Origin: Draconibacterium halophilum
GTDB taxonomy: Bacteria; Bacteroidota; Bacteroidia; Bacteroidales; Prolixibacteraceae
Assembly: GCF_010448835.1 (NCBI RefSeq)
Contig: NZ_CP048409.1
Span: forward strand, 2,922,001 to 2,986,000
Reading direction: 5' to 3'
DNA: 64,000 nt
The notes under the pieces are model-generated. The model made no database searches and was not told the DNA's origin. It saw nothing but the letters and a program-made list of their open reading frames with translations. The position numbers and the translations under genes were made by a program. Positions 9,601 to 17,940 of the stretch are shown one piece after another (within the stretch, counting starts at the first letter, position 1; each line of letters begins with the position of its first letter).

Positions 9601-10149
9601 AATGAGGCTCCTCGATATACGTTTGGAATTAATTTAGGGGCTGATTGGAACAGTTTTTTCTTTTCGACTTTTTTTCAGGGTGTTGGGAGACAAGATTGGT
9701 ACCCAAGTAGAGAAGCAAGTGCTTTTTGGGGGCAGTACAATAGACCTTATAACCCACTACCACGCTGGCATTTAGATAATCATTGGACGCCTGAAAACCC
9801 TGATGCCTATATGCCAAGATATGTTGGTCGCGTAGCTAATCGAAGTGGAGGCATTCTAAGGGATAATCCACAAACCGATTATTTACAAAATATTGCATAC
9901 ATACGATTAAAAAACATTCAGGTAGGATATAATTTACCTATGAGTCTGATATCAAAAATTGGTGCCCAGAATGCTAAGGTTTATTTCTCGGGAGAAAATC
10001 TTTGGACCTGGTCACCACTATATAAAATAACACGTGATCTAGATGTTGAAAATACAGGTGCGAGAGACGCGTTATTAGGCGGTACTGGTGATGGCTATAA
10101 TTATCCAATGCTGAAAAGCTTGAGTATTGGGTTAACTGTAACATTTTAA
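6625..10149 (+). CDS. SusC/RagA-family TonB-dependent outer-membrane transporter with STN signalling domain
   Basis: About 1,174 residues. In order: signal peptide (LLTVLMLIVFATSAADSYSQ), STN domain (about the next 70 residues, FNLRLNNVSVKQVF), CarboxypepD_reg-like domain (GIVREEDGNPLPGVSVIV), SusC signature DEVVVVGYGTQKKANLTGAV, plug, and a 22-strand-type barrel ending in Phe. The STN domain marks it as a signal-transducing transporter for the FecR/sigma pair. The start is uncertain: ATG 6625 and ATG 6646 both keep the signal peptide. An upstream ATG at 6584 gives a peptide (MKKSEHCCTFLGG) that looks like the usual SusC N-terminal extension, but in another frame; one extra G in the run at 6617-6621 would join them. 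SusD follows after 22 bp. Confidence 0.93.
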   Translation: MAEILLKMKLLTVLMLIVFATSAADSYSQATKFNLRLNNVSVKQVFQEIENNSEFILLYNEKNVELNRKVSINVNDKTVESILDQLFKVTDNTYKIYDRQIVILEDENADVHSTFEKYAEMELVEQQQKEISGIVREEDGNPLPGVSVIVKGTSIGTVTDTDGRFTLSIPLSAEVLAFSFIGMQSQEIPIGDKTEFAVSLSEEEIGLDEVVVVGYGTQKKANLTGAVDQVTGEVFENRAMSNITQGLQGVMPNLNITLPDGKPNTSPSYNIRGTTSIGQGGNALVLIDGVEGDPSLINPNDIESISLLKDAASASIYGARAVFGVVLITTRNPSKEKTSITYSGNIAMKSPVVIPDYVWDGYTWAKMFNEATYNWEGSYPSKANKTIRFSQEYLEELKRRSENPDAYTKDWDVNPENGEYVYYGSTDWYDLLYKDFTTANDHNITVSGSSETTSFMISGRYLGQNGLYTYNTDDYEMLNFRAKGSIQVFPWLRFDSNSQYSSSKYHNPLQTGEGGNVWRNIADEGNPMSPLFNPDGTLTHTSVYHVGNMWYGKSGYDLSKRVFKSTNGFVAQFLDNKLRVKGDFTFQNTNDDQKRIRVKVPYDKSPGVTSYVGTKYDDILDIWRNTKYTALNIYSEYENTLNEKHFFKILVGYNYEESLYRKLEAERNGLIFEDAIDISLALGEDINVDGSYTAWNILGGFSRLNYSFKDRYLFEVNARYDGSSKFPSNERYALFPSYSIGWRISNESFWNVSDDLISNLKLRASYGSLGNGNIAAYVYQEIFEIGQSGDILGGTKPQTTSKPEVIPDGLTWETATTFNIGLDIAMASNRLIFVGDIYQRDVTDMFTIGMTLPAVFGATAPKGNYADMETKGWEVALSWRDKFILKSKPFNYNLRLTLADNKSVITRYNNPDKNLDDYYEGMVVGEIWGYTNDGFFEDQADIDSHADQSRFKTTNARIIFPGDIKLKDINGDGKVDPGTNRFDDPGDRKIIGNEAPRYTFGINLGADWNSFFFSTFFQGVGRQDWYPSREASAFWGQYNRPYNPLPRWHLDNHWTPENPDAYMPRYVGRVANRSGGILRDNPQTDYLQNIAYIRLKNIQVGYNLPMSLISKIGAQNAKVYFSGENLWTWSPLYKITRDLDVENTGARDALLGGTGDGYNYPMLKSLSIGLTVTF

Positions 10150-10171
10150 TTAAAATTTTAAAACTATCATC

Positions 10172-11986
10172 ATGAAAATAAAATATTTATGGCTAATATT
10201 AATGACAACCTTTTTCATCGGTTGTGATTTAGAGCAAATACCACAAGATACTACTTCAAAAGATGCTGTCTTTGGGAGTGAAACAGGACTTGAATTATAT
10301 TCCTATTCTTTTTACGATTTTTTGCCAAGTGCAAATAATATCCATACCGCTGATGCCATGTCCGATTATGCAGCACGCAGGGGATCTCCTGCCTTTATCA
10401 TGCCTGGGGCCTATAGTTCAACTTCCGACGATGATGGGAGTGCCTCTGGTAATGACATTGTTGCTCTTGGCGGCGACCGTGATTGGGGGTGGGATCATTT
10501 AAGAAACTTCAACTTTTTTATTGAAAATTGTACCGACGAAAGAGTTCCGGAGAGTGTAAGGAACCATTATTTAGGTCTGGCACGATTCTTTAGAGCATTT
10601 TTCTATTTCGAAAAAGTAAAAAGATATGGCGATGTCCCATGGATAGATAAGGCTCTTGACGTTGAAGATCCGGATTTATACAAGGGAAGAGATCCACGTG
10701 AATTGGTAATGGAAAATGTACTTGCCGATTTAGATTTTGCTACTCAAAATATCGATTTAGAATCTGATGGATCGCGAAGTTTGGTTACTAAATGGGTTGC
10801 ATATGCCTTGAAAGCAAGAGTGTGTCTTTTTGAAGGAACATTCAGAAAATACCATACTAATTTGGGCTTACAGGGTACAGCAAACGACTGGTTAAATGAA
10901 GCGGCAAGTGCGGCAAAAGCGATAATGGATCAATCTGGATATAAACTTTATACAGATGACGGGCCAGATAAATCATACCGTAAAATTTTCACAAATTCAG
11001 CACCTGTGAGCGATGAAATAATGCTTGCTGCGGTTATGAGCACAGCTTTTGGAAAAACGCATGCAGCTAACTGGTATTATACAAGCACAACAACAGGAGT
11101 CAGATTTAACCTTATTCGTACTTTTGTAAATACCTATTTAAAATTAGATGGGACACCTTTTACAGATACCCCAGGTTACGAAACAATGCAATTTCATGAA
11201 GAAGTAGTTGATCGTGATCTTAGGTTAAAGCAAACCATTCGTTTAGGAGATTACGAACGTTTGAATAACAATGTTCCTTTTAAATCAGCACCTAATATGT
11301 TGTATTCTTATACAGGTTATCAACCGATTAAATGGTGTTTAGATGATATTAATGTTGATACCAGGGATTTAAATGATAATTCTGTTTCAATGTTCAGGTA
11401 TGGTGAAGTATTATTAAATTATGCTGAAGCAAAAGCAGAATTAGGTGCATTAACAGATGCTGATTGGGAAGCTACCATTGGTGCTTTACGTGCACGTGCA
11501 GGAATTACAGGAGGATTAACAACAAAACCAACTGTCGCAGATCCCTACTTGCAGGAGAAATACTTTCCAGGAATTTCCGATCCTGTAATTTTGGAAGTGA
11601 GAAGAGAAAGAGGAATAGAACTGTTTCAGGAAGGCTTACGGTTTTACGATGTTGTAAGATGGCATAGAGGTGAATTGATGGAAATGGAGTGGAATGGGAT
11701 TTATGTTCCGGCAATTGATACTCCTCTCGATTTAAATCAGGATGGCTCTCCAGATGTATTGTATTACATTGAAGCGCCAACAACAGCTCCTTCTTATCCA
11801 GCCATTCCTGTAAGCGAGCTCTACGGCGGGAAACCGAACGATTATAGACTGACTAATGGCACGTATGGTGAAATTACCTGGTTGAATACCATTGAAAGGA
11901 AGTGGGAAGAAAAAAATTACTTTTATCCTATTCCTGAAAGTGCAATACTAACTAATCCTAATTTAGAACAAAATCCTGGTTGGTGA
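10172..11986 (+). CDS. SusD/RagB-family substrate-binding lipoprotein
   Basis: 604 residues. Lipoprotein signal with the acylated Cys at 18 (FFIGC), so anchored on the outer membrane facing outwards. SusD hallmarks are present: an N-terminal TPR-like helical part (LGLARFFRAFFYFEKVKRYG), FRYGEVLLNYAEAKAELGA, and the C-terminal RRERGIELFQEGLRFYDVVRW and NPGW ending. It forms the lid of the SusC barrel and captures the substrate. Family membership does not define the ligand; the following genes suggest a phosphorylated compound. Confidence 0.93.
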   Translation: MKIKYLWLILMTTFFIGCDLEQIPQDTTSKDAVFGSETGLELYSYSFYDFLPSANNIHTADAMSDYAARRGSPAFIMPGAYSSTSDDDGSASGNDIVALGGDRDWGWDHLRNFNFFIENCTDERVPESVRNHYLGLARFFRAFFYFEKVKRYGDVPWIDKALDVEDPDLYKGRDPRELVMENVLADLDFATQNIDLESDGSRSLVTKWVAYALKARVCLFEGTFRKYHTNLGLQGTANDWLNEAASAAKAIMDQSGYKLYTDDGPDKSYRKIFTNSAPVSDEIMLAAVMSTAFGKTHAANWYYTSTTTGVRFNLIRTFVNTYLKLDGTPFTDTPGYETMQFHEEVVDRDLRLKQTIRLGDYERLNNNVPFKSAPNMLYSYTGYQPIKWCLDDINVDTRDLNDNSVSMFRYGEVLLNYAEAKAELGALTDADWEATIGALRARAGITGGLTTKPTVADPYLQEKYFPGISDPVILEVRRERGIELFQEGLRFYDVVRWHRGELMEMEWNGIYVPAIDTPLDLNQDGSPDVLYYIEAPTTAPSYPAIPVSELYGGKPNDYRLTNGTYGEITWLNTIERKWEEKNYFYPIPESAILTNPNLEQNPGW

Positions 11987-12016
11987 CCTAACCCAACTAT
12001 TTCCTAATAATAATTA

Positions 12017-12054
12017 AAGACCGGATTTTTTCGATAAGATCCGGTCTTTTAAAA
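12017..12054 (+). terminator. Rho-independent terminator after susD
   Basis: AAGACCGGAT pairs with ATCCGGTCTT (12039-12048) around a 12-nt loop, followed by TTAAAA. A clear end for the susCD transcript. Confidence 0.8.
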
Positions 12055-12101
12055 GAATAAAATTATTTGTATCGAAAAGTATTAATTTAAAATACAATAT
12101 T

Positions 12102-13256
12102 ATGACTCAAAAATTAATTTCACTATATGCTCTGATGATAATTGGGTTGGCCTCTATAGCGCAAAATAATTATCTCAATGAAAATGCAGAGGAAGATGAA
12201 AAAATATATAAAGGTGTAGATCATTATGAAGTAAAAATATTTCCAAATAGATTTAAATCGAAAAAACCACAAAATGTTATTTTATTAATTGGAGACGGAA
12301 TGGGAGTTGCGCAGGTTTTTGCAGGTATAACTGCAAATCGTGGGAAACTATTTTTGGATAATTTTAAATCAATTGGATTTTCAAAAACACAATCAGCTAA
12401 TAACTATATAACTGACTCCGCGGCAGGGGGAACAGCGCTTTCAACTGGTGTAAAAACATATAATGGTGCAATTGGAGTAAATCCTGACACAATTCCTGTT
12501 AAAACAATACTTGAACAAGCAGAAGAAAAGGGATTAAGCACAGGTTTGGTATCAACTTCGTCAATTACTCACGCTACTCCTGCCTCCTTTATTGCTCATC
12601 AGAAAAACAGGAATATGTATGAAGAAATTGCAGCCGATTTTTTAAAAACAGATATTGACGTTTTTATTGGTGGAGGATACAAACACTTTACCCGTCGTAA
12701 AGATGGAAGGAATCTGGTAAATGAACTTACATTAAAAGGATATAAGGTACTGCAGGATATTACTGAAATTGAAATGATCAATTCAGGAAAAATTGCCGGT
12801 TTTACTGCTTCGGAACATAACGGAAGAATTGAAGAACGTAAAGACATGTTACCCATTGCAACTAAAGCTGCAATAAATATTTTAGACCACAATAAAAAGG
12901 GATTTTTCTTAATGGTAGAAGGTTCTCAAATTGACTGGGGAGGTCATGCTGGAAGTACCATATATATTGTTGAGGATATGCTTGATTTTGATAAAACTAT
13001 TGGAAAGGTTTTGGAGTTTGCTTCTAAAGATGGAAAAACCCTTGTTGTAGTTACAGCTGACCATGAAACAGGTGGATTAGCCTTGACTGGTGGTGAAATC
13101 AAAACAGGTAAAGTTAAAGGAGAGTACAGTACGGGTGGACATACTGGAGTAATGGTTCCCGTATTTGCATATGGTCCCGGAGCAGAAGAATTTGAAGGAA
13201 TCTATGAAAATACAGTAATCTATGACAAAATAAAATCCTTACTTATTTCCCAATAA
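12102..13256 (+). CDS. Alkaline phosphatase, exported
   Basis: 384 residues with a short signal peptide (to about residue 20, GLASIAQ). Releases phosphate from monoesters in the periplasm or outside the cell. Conserved elements: metal ligand Asp65 in LLIGDGMG, nucleophile Ser106 in TDSAAGGTA, then ATPASFIAH, EGSQIDWGGH, VVTADHETGG and STGGHTG, which supply the remaining Zn/Mg ligands. It is shorter than E. coli PhoA (about 470) but complete for the compact Bacteroidota subgroup. It lies after the susD terminator, so it may have its own promoter. Its place next to susCD suggests that it trims phosphate from the transported substrate or its products. Confidence 0.88.
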   Translation: MTQKLISLYALMIIGLASIAQNNYLNENAEEDEKIYKGVDHYEVKIFPNRFKSKKPQNVILLIGDGMGVAQVFAGITANRGKLFLDNFKSIGFSKTQSANNYITDSAAGGTALSTGVKTYNGAIGVNPDTIPVKTILEQAEEKGLSTGLVSTSSITHATPASFIAHQKNRNMYEEIAADFLKTDIDVFIGGGYKHFTRRKDGRNLVNELTLKGYKVLQDITEIEMINSGKIAGFTASEHNGRIEERKDMLPIATKAAINILDHNKKGFFLMVEGSQIDWGGHAGSTIYIVEDMLDFDKTIGKVLEFASKDGKTLVVVTADHETGGLALTGGEIKTGKVKGEYSTGGHTGVMVPVFAYGPGAEEFEGIYENTVIYDKIKSLLISQ

Positions 13257-13258
13257 AT

Positions 13259-13299
13259 TTAATGTTAAACTAATTTAATGTTAAACTAATAATGTTAAA
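13259..13299 (+). repeat. Short tandem repeat, 16-bp unit, 2.6 copies
   Basis: TTAATGTTAAACTAAT occurs at 13259-13274 and 13275-13290, followed by a partial AATGTTAAA. It fills most of the gap between the phosphatase and phosphoesterase genes. It may be slippage or tandem protein-binding sites; nothing distinguishes these. Confidence 0.7.
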
Positions 13300-13323
13300 A
13301 ATCTTTGGAAGGATTTATTCAAA

Positions 13324-14187
13324 ATGATGAAATTAAATATACACGTCATAATTATTCTAATCTTATGTTTTGGTGTCAATATTCAATCAGTTAAATGTCA
13401 AGATAAGGGGCAGCATTTCTTTTTTATACAATTAACAGATCCACAATTCGGTATGTATGAAAAAAATGCTGGAATTGAGAAAGAAATTTTTCTTTACGAA
13501 AAAGCGGTAGACGAAGTCAATCGGCTAAAGCCTGATTTTGTAATAATAACGGGTGATTTTGTAAATAACAGAAAAGATAAAACTCAAATAAATGAATTCA
13601 AGCGAATAACAAGGAAAATTAATCAGGATATTCCTGTTTATTTATCACCAGGCAATCATGATGTTGGAAATAAGCCAAATAGTCGTAGTATTAAAAGATA
13701 CATTAAAAATTACGGTTACGACAAATTTTCATTCATACATAATGAGATTCTATTTGTAGGCTTTAATTCAAGCTTAATAAAAGATGATGTAGTAAACTTT
13801 GAAGAAAAACAATATAACTGGCTTAAAAAAATATTAGAACACAATGAAAATGCACAGCAAGTTATATTGTTTTGTCATTTCCCCTTCTTTATTCATTCAG
13901 TTGATGAACAAGAATCCTATTCGAATATTAGTCTTGAAAAGCGAAGGAAATACCTTTCACTTTTCAAAGAAAGTAATGTGCAAGCCATATTTTCAGGGCA
14001 CCTTCACGAAAATGCTTCTGCTGAATATACAGGTATTCATTTGATTACCACAAGTGCTTTAGGAAAGCCTCTCGGAGATGCGCCCTCAGGATTAAGGATT
14101 GTAAAAGTATACGACAACAGCGTTGAGCATCATTATTTCGGAATTGACGAAGTTCCGGAAACAGTAGTTTTAAATAATTCAAATTAA
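13324..14187 (+). CDS. Secreted metallophosphoesterase, CPPED1-like
   Basis: 287 residues; signal peptide to about residue 25. Calcineurin-like motifs in order: TDPQFG (Asp39; the His of the usual DxH is Gln, as in the CPPED1/CSTP1 group), ITGDFVNN, SPGNHD, CHFPFF and SGHLHEN. Hydrolyses phosphate mono- or diesters with two metal ions. Its stop overlaps the next start by one base (TAATG), so the next gene is probably translationally coupled. The pairing with alkaline phosphatase suggests stepwise removal of phosphate groups from one substrate. Confidence 0.85.
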   Translation: MMKLNIHVIIILILCFGVNIQSVKCQDKGQHFFFIQLTDPQFGMYEKNAGIEKEIFLYEKAVDEVNRLKPDFVIITGDFVNNRKDKTQINEFKRITRKINQDIPVYLSPGNHDVGNKPNSRSIKRYIKNYGYDKFSFIHNEILFVGFNSSLIKDDVVNFEEKQYNWLKKILEHNENAQQVILFCHFPFFIHSVDEQESYSNISLEKRRKYLSLFKESNVQAIFSGHLHENASAEYTGIHLITTSALGKPLGDAPSGLRIVKVYDNSVEHHYFGIDEVPETVVLNNSN

Positions 14188-15281
14188 TGTATATGAAAAT
14201 AATTCGGCTTGTATTTTGTTTTTTTATCGTTTTTAATTCTGCGATTGCACAGAAACCAGTGAGAATTGGCATTGCAGGATTATCACATTCTCATGTGATA
14301 CCTTTACTAAAAAATCTTGATAGAGAGGACATTCAGATAGTAGGAATTGCAGAGAGTAATACTGAGCTTTCTACTCGTTATGCTAGGGAATTTGATATCG
14401 ATGACAAGCTATTATTTGAATCACTGGATTTAATGCTTGAGCAAACACAGCCTGAAGGTGTAGTTACTTTCACATCAATATACGAACATTTAAAAGTAGT
14501 GCAATTATGCGCCCCCAAGGGAATCCATGTTATGATTGAAAAACCTTTAGCTGTTAGTAATGATCATGCTTTGAAAATGGCAAAGATAGCTCAGAATTTT
14601 GGCACTTTGCTATTGACAAATTATGAAACGTCATGGTATCCATCGAACTATGAAGGTTATGAAATGATTCAAAATGGGGAGTTGGGTGAGCTTTTTAAAA
14701 TCATCGTTTACGATGGACATAAAGGGCCACAAGAGATAAATGTAAACAATGAATTTCTAGATTGGCTTACAGATCCAATTTTAAATGGAGGAGGTGCCGT
14801 TACCGATTTTGGTTGCTATGGTGCTGATTTAATTACTTGGTTGTTAAAAGGTGAAAAACCTATTTCGGTGTATGCTGAATTAAAACAGTACAAACCAAAT
14901 GTTTACCCCAACGTTGATGATGATGCCACTATCGTCCTTTCATACCCGGGAATGGAGGGAATTATTCATGCTTCATGGAACTGGCCTTTCAATCGAAAGG
15001 ATATGCATATATATGGAAAAACCGGCTACATTTTTATTGATGATGCACAAACAATTCGATACCGACTAGATGAAAAATCAAAAGAAAAAACCAAAAGGAT
15101 AGATTCAAGTGAAACTTCATTTAGTGACCCATTTACTTTTTTTGCAGCAGCGATAAGAGGAAAAATAGAAATATCACCAACTGACTTATCTTCTCTCGAA
15201 ATTAATTTAACTGTTGTTGAAATTTTAGACGCAGCACGTGAAAGTAACAGAACCGGTAAAAAGATCTATCTCAGCAGATAA
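14187..15281 (+). CDS. Gfo/Idh/MocA-family oxidoreductase
   Basis: 364 residues. An N-terminal hydrophobic stretch (LVFCFFIVFNSAIAQ) looks like a signal peptide, followed by the dinucleotide fold (RIGIAGLSHSH) and the EKPLAVSND motif, with a C-terminal catalytic alpha/beta domain. Relatives oxidise sugars or inositols with NAD(P), or act as glycosidases when exported with a bound cofactor. Start ATG 14187 overlaps the stop of the phosphoesterase; ATG 14193 is the alternative. The inferred role is processing the dephosphorylated sugar or inositol; the substrate is not shown by sequence. Confidence 0.82.
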   Translation: MYMKIIRLVFCFFIVFNSAIAQKPVRIGIAGLSHSHVIPLLKNLDREDIQIVGIAESNTELSTRYAREFDIDDKLLFESLDLMLEQTQPEGVVTFTSIYEHLKVVQLCAPKGIHVMIEKPLAVSNDHALKMAKIAQNFGTLLLTNYETSWYPSNYEGYEMIQNGELGELFKIIVYDGHKGPQEINVNNEFLDWLTDPILNGGGAVTDFGCYGADLITWLLKGEKPISVYAELKQYKPNVYPNVDDDATIVLSYPGMEGIIHASWNWPFNRKDMHIYGKTGYIFIDDAQTIRYRLDEKSKEKTKRIDSSETSFSDPFTFFAAAIRGKIEISPTDLSSLEINLTVVEILDAARESNRTGKKIYLSR

Positions 15282-15435
15282 ATAATTGATTGACAGACAG
15301 TGTTTTGCTGATTTTGTATCAACAGCTATCTGTTTCAAATTTGTAAACAGGTGAAAAGCTTATAAATAAATTCAGGTTTGTAGCCGGTGAGGTCAATACT
15401 TTTATGTTGGATTTGCAATCCTAATTATTTTAACC

Positions 15436-15641
15436 ATGAACATAATCAATGTTATTTTAGGAATAGCGGTTCTATTTGCTATCATAATTGTCGCCAGTGC
15501 CTTATTGGGTGATGGTTTCAGAAAGTGGAATGAAAAAATACTTATGACAGTAGGGATGAGAAATCATTTGGTAAGACCTTTTTTACAGGATTGATTATTG
15601 TGGCATTTCTTATGCTAATACTTTACATTTTTACAAAATGA
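15436..15641 (+). pseudogene. Small two-helix membrane protein gene with a one-base frameshift
   Basis: ATG 15436 reads 52 codons to TGA 15592, starting with a good membrane helix (VILGIAVLFAIIIVASALLG). Shifting by one base at the GGG of 15553-15555 continues as DEKSFGKTFFTG plus a second helix (LIIVAFLMLILYIF) to TGA at 15639-15641, which overlaps the next start (ATGA). The joined product would be about 74 residues with two helices, much more gene-like than either half. The shift equals one missing G. Function unknown; real frameshift or sequencing error cannot be separated here. Confidence 0.55.
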
Positions 15642-16297
15642 AAGAAACCTTTTGGAAGAAACACATTTCAATATTCATTGTATTCATTTCAGAACTGTAC
15701 CCATTGACAAAATTTCAATTATTACAATACGAAGAAATACTGGATTGGAATCGGATTAGATCAAATTCATTTATTCGATGGGATGATAATATGCGAAAAA
15801 TATTTGCCGCCCGGTTAAGATCAGCAACAGAAATTCCACCGAGGGATGTTCGGATAATTTCAGAAGAGGATGGTGAATTACTGCCTGGAGTTATTACTTT
15901 AGGCTATCCAGAAGCAAATGACGTTTATCTAAGAGCCGAGGAGCAAACAAATGCAGAACAGATCTATTGGAAGGATATTGGTTTTGGTGTATATGAAGTA
16001 CCCGAGTATAACGAAAATGCTGTTATGCTGCTATTAACAAAATTAAACTGCACATTAAATCTTGGTGCCGATCCATTTAATAGTTTACCTATACCCACTA
16101 AATTCTTGGAGGAAAGAAAAGATACGCTACAGTGGGATTTATTGTCTTCTTACTGGGGCTTAAAATGGTCATTTGAGCTGCTTAAACAATTTGAGCAGTA
16201 CTGGGTGTGGGAAGAGCTACAAAGCAATCATACCGCTTTTAATTACTGTCTTAAGGATGATCTGGATGATGAATTTATTGAAATGGCATTAGGCTGA
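15638..16297 (+). CDS. Protein of unknown function, 219 residues
   Basis: I do not recognise a family. No signal peptide or membrane helix is clear; the start (MKETFWKKHISIFIVFISELY) is mildly hydrophobic but charged. The body is acidic and rich in aromatic residues, with EIPPRDVRIISEEDGELLPG, LNLGADPFNSLPIP and a tail DLDDEFIEMALG. It looks like a soluble cytoplasmic protein. Its start overlaps the stop of the preceding small membrane protein (ATGA), so the two were probably translated together. It is the last gene of the A/T-rich block before the tRNA gene. Confidence 0.6.
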   Translation: MKETFWKKHISIFIVFISELYPLTKFQLLQYEEILDWNRIRSNSFIRWDDNMRKIFAARLRSATEIPPRDVRIISEEDGELLPGVITLGYPEANDVYLRAEEQTNAEQIYWKDIGFGVYEVPEYNENAVMLLLTKLNCTLNLGADPFNSLPIPTKFLEERKDTLQWDLLSSYWGLKWSFELLKQFEQYWVWEELQSNHTAFNYCLKDDLDDEFIEMALG

Positions 16298-16300
16298 TTT

Positions 16301-16322
16301 GTTGCACCTATGTTGCACCCAT
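16301..16322 (+). repeat. Two tandem copies of an 11-bp unit beside tRNA-Arg
   Basis: GTTGCACCTAT is followed directly by GTTGCACCCAT, just after the stop of the preceding gene and about 50 bp from the 3' end of the tRNA. This is where an integrated element would have its end; whether it is an attachment remnant is speculation. Confidence 0.4.
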
Positions 16323-16328
16323 TAAAAC

Positions 16329-16357
16329 AAAAAAGGAGTAAGATTCGCTCCTACTCC
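16329..16357 (-). terminator. Terminator of the tRNA-Arg gene
   Basis: On the minus strand GGAGTA pairs with TACTCC (16335-16340 and 16352-16357), followed by a run of T. It begins 13 bp after the tRNA 3' end. Confidence 0.65.
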
Positions 16358-16369
16358 CCTATTATCAAG

Positions 16370-16443
<74 letters not shown>

Positions 16444-16555
16444 AGCCTTATTTTGCGCTGCAAAAGTATAAATCTAATTGCAAATAACAAACACCAATTC
16501 TGAAATAATTAAAATTGCAGAATTATTAAATTAAAGCTATTATTATTTGCTGCAA

Positions 16556-17590
16556 TTAAAGCAGGTCAATTCCAGCAGCCTTGCACTGTTCTTTCATTTT
16601 TTCGGGCCAAATACTCGACTGAATTTCGCCAATGTGTGCCTTACGCAAAAAGTACATGCACAAACGCGATTGTCCGATACCGCCACCAATAGTAAGCGGC
16701 AATTCGCCATTCAGCAGTTTCTGATGCCACAACATTTCTTTGCGTTCTTCAGCATTACGTATTTTTAGTTGATCGAGCAATGCTGCTTCGTCCACGCGAA
16801 TTCCCATCGATGATATTTCGAAAGCCCTGTTCAGCACATTATTCCAAAGTATAATGTCACCATTAAGTCCTTTAAAACCATTTACAGTTTCCGTATTCCA
16901 ATCGTCGTAATCGGGCGCTCTTCCGTCGTGAATCTCACCATTTGGCATTTCACCACCAATACCGATAACGAAAATTGCACCGTGTTTTTTTGCTTCCTTT
17001 GTTTCGCGCTCGAACGGCGTAAGATCAGGATATTTTGCTGCCAACTCCTCGGTGTGGATAAAGGTTAATTCTTCCGGTAGTTCCGGTTTAATGTCTTTAA
17101 ACGACTCGCACAGTAAAAACTCTGTCCGCACCAGCGCCGAATAAATTTTTCGCACCACAGCTTTTAAAAAGTCAAGATTACGCTGTTCGCGCGAAATAAC
17201 ACGTTCCCAGTCCCACTGATCGACATACAACGAATGGATGTTTGTCAACTCTTCATCCGGACGAATAGCATTCATATCGGTATAAAGCCCAAAACCCTCC
17301 TCAATTTTCAGATCGGCCACTGCCATTCGTTTCCACTTGGCCAGCGACTGCACTATCTCTGCCCGCTCTTCACTCAGGTCTTTCATCGGGAACGACACCG
17401 GACGTTCAATTCCGTTCAAATCGTCGTTAATACCCGTTCCCTGTTTTACAAATAATGGAGCCGTAACCCTGCGTAAACGCAATTCGGCAGCAAGATTCTC
17501 CTGAAAATAATCCTTGATTAATTTAATGGCTTGTTCGGTTTGTTGTACATCTAAAACCGACTGATAGCCTTCTGGTATTGTAAGTTTCAT
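16556..17590 (-). CDS. asnA: Aspartate-ammonia ligase (AsnA-type asparagine synthetase)
   Basis: Makes asparagine from aspartate, ammonia and ATP (giving AMP) in the cytoplasm; a class II aminoacyl-tRNA-synthetase fold. 344 residues, full length for the family. Clear AsnA blocks: GTGINDDLNGIERPVSFPMK, KWKRMAVADL, NAIRPDEELTNIHSLYVDQW, PDYDDWNTE and GGGIGQSRLCMYFLRKAHIG near the C-terminus. Starts at ATG 17590 (MKLTIPEGYQ). Transcribed alone, with a 350-bp region upstream. Confidence 0.95.
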   Translation of the reverse strand: MKLTIPEGYQSVLDVQQTEQAIKLIKDYFQENLAAELRLRRVTAPLFVKQGTGINDDLNGIERPVSFPMKDLSEERAEIVQSLAKWKRMAVADLKIEEGFGLYTDMNAIRPDEELTNIHSLYVDQWDWERVISREQRNLDFLKAVVRKIYSALVRTEFLLCESFKDIKPELPEELTFIHTEELAAKYPDLTPFERETKEAKKHGAIFVIGIGGEMPNGEIHDGRAPDYDDWNTETVNGFKGLNGDIILWNNVLNRAFEISSMGIRVDEAALLDQLKIRNAEERKEMLWHQKLLNGELPLTIGGGIGQSRLCMYFLRKAHIGEIQSSIWPEKMKEQCKAAGIDLL

Positions 17591-17940
17591 TTCGTAAATA
17601 TTTTACGGAAAACAATAGCACTAAGATTTTATGTTGCTGTCTTTGTGCTGATTCCCTTCACAATTGCTTGTGCTGTTAATACTTTTAATAGAAGTCGTTT
17701 AAAGTTAAAATGAAAAACGACGAGCAACATCCTAATTTAATTAGCTTAGCCACTTAAACCATTATTCCACTCTCGAAATCTCTCTCTAACTTCAAATAAC
17801 TTCATTGTTCTGTCTGTGAAAGCAAAAATATAATTCTGCTATCAATTTAAAAGCTATTTCGCTTTTTAAATTAAAAATTGCAACAACACATTTAAAATAA
17901 CCGGGAGTAAAAAGTAAACACTATTTTTGCGCCTGATCAG
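17591..17940. promoter_or_regulatory. Non-coding divergent region between asnA and the MFS gene
   Basis: 350 bp with no credible ORF. TATTTTTG at 17922-17929 matches the -7 element and would drive the MFS gene at 17941, leaving a very short leader; no good TTTG lies 19 bp upstream. On the other strand TATTTTTG occurs at 17823-17830, reading towards asnA, also without a clear -33 box. No repeat or RNA structure is recognised in the rest. Confidence 0.4.
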
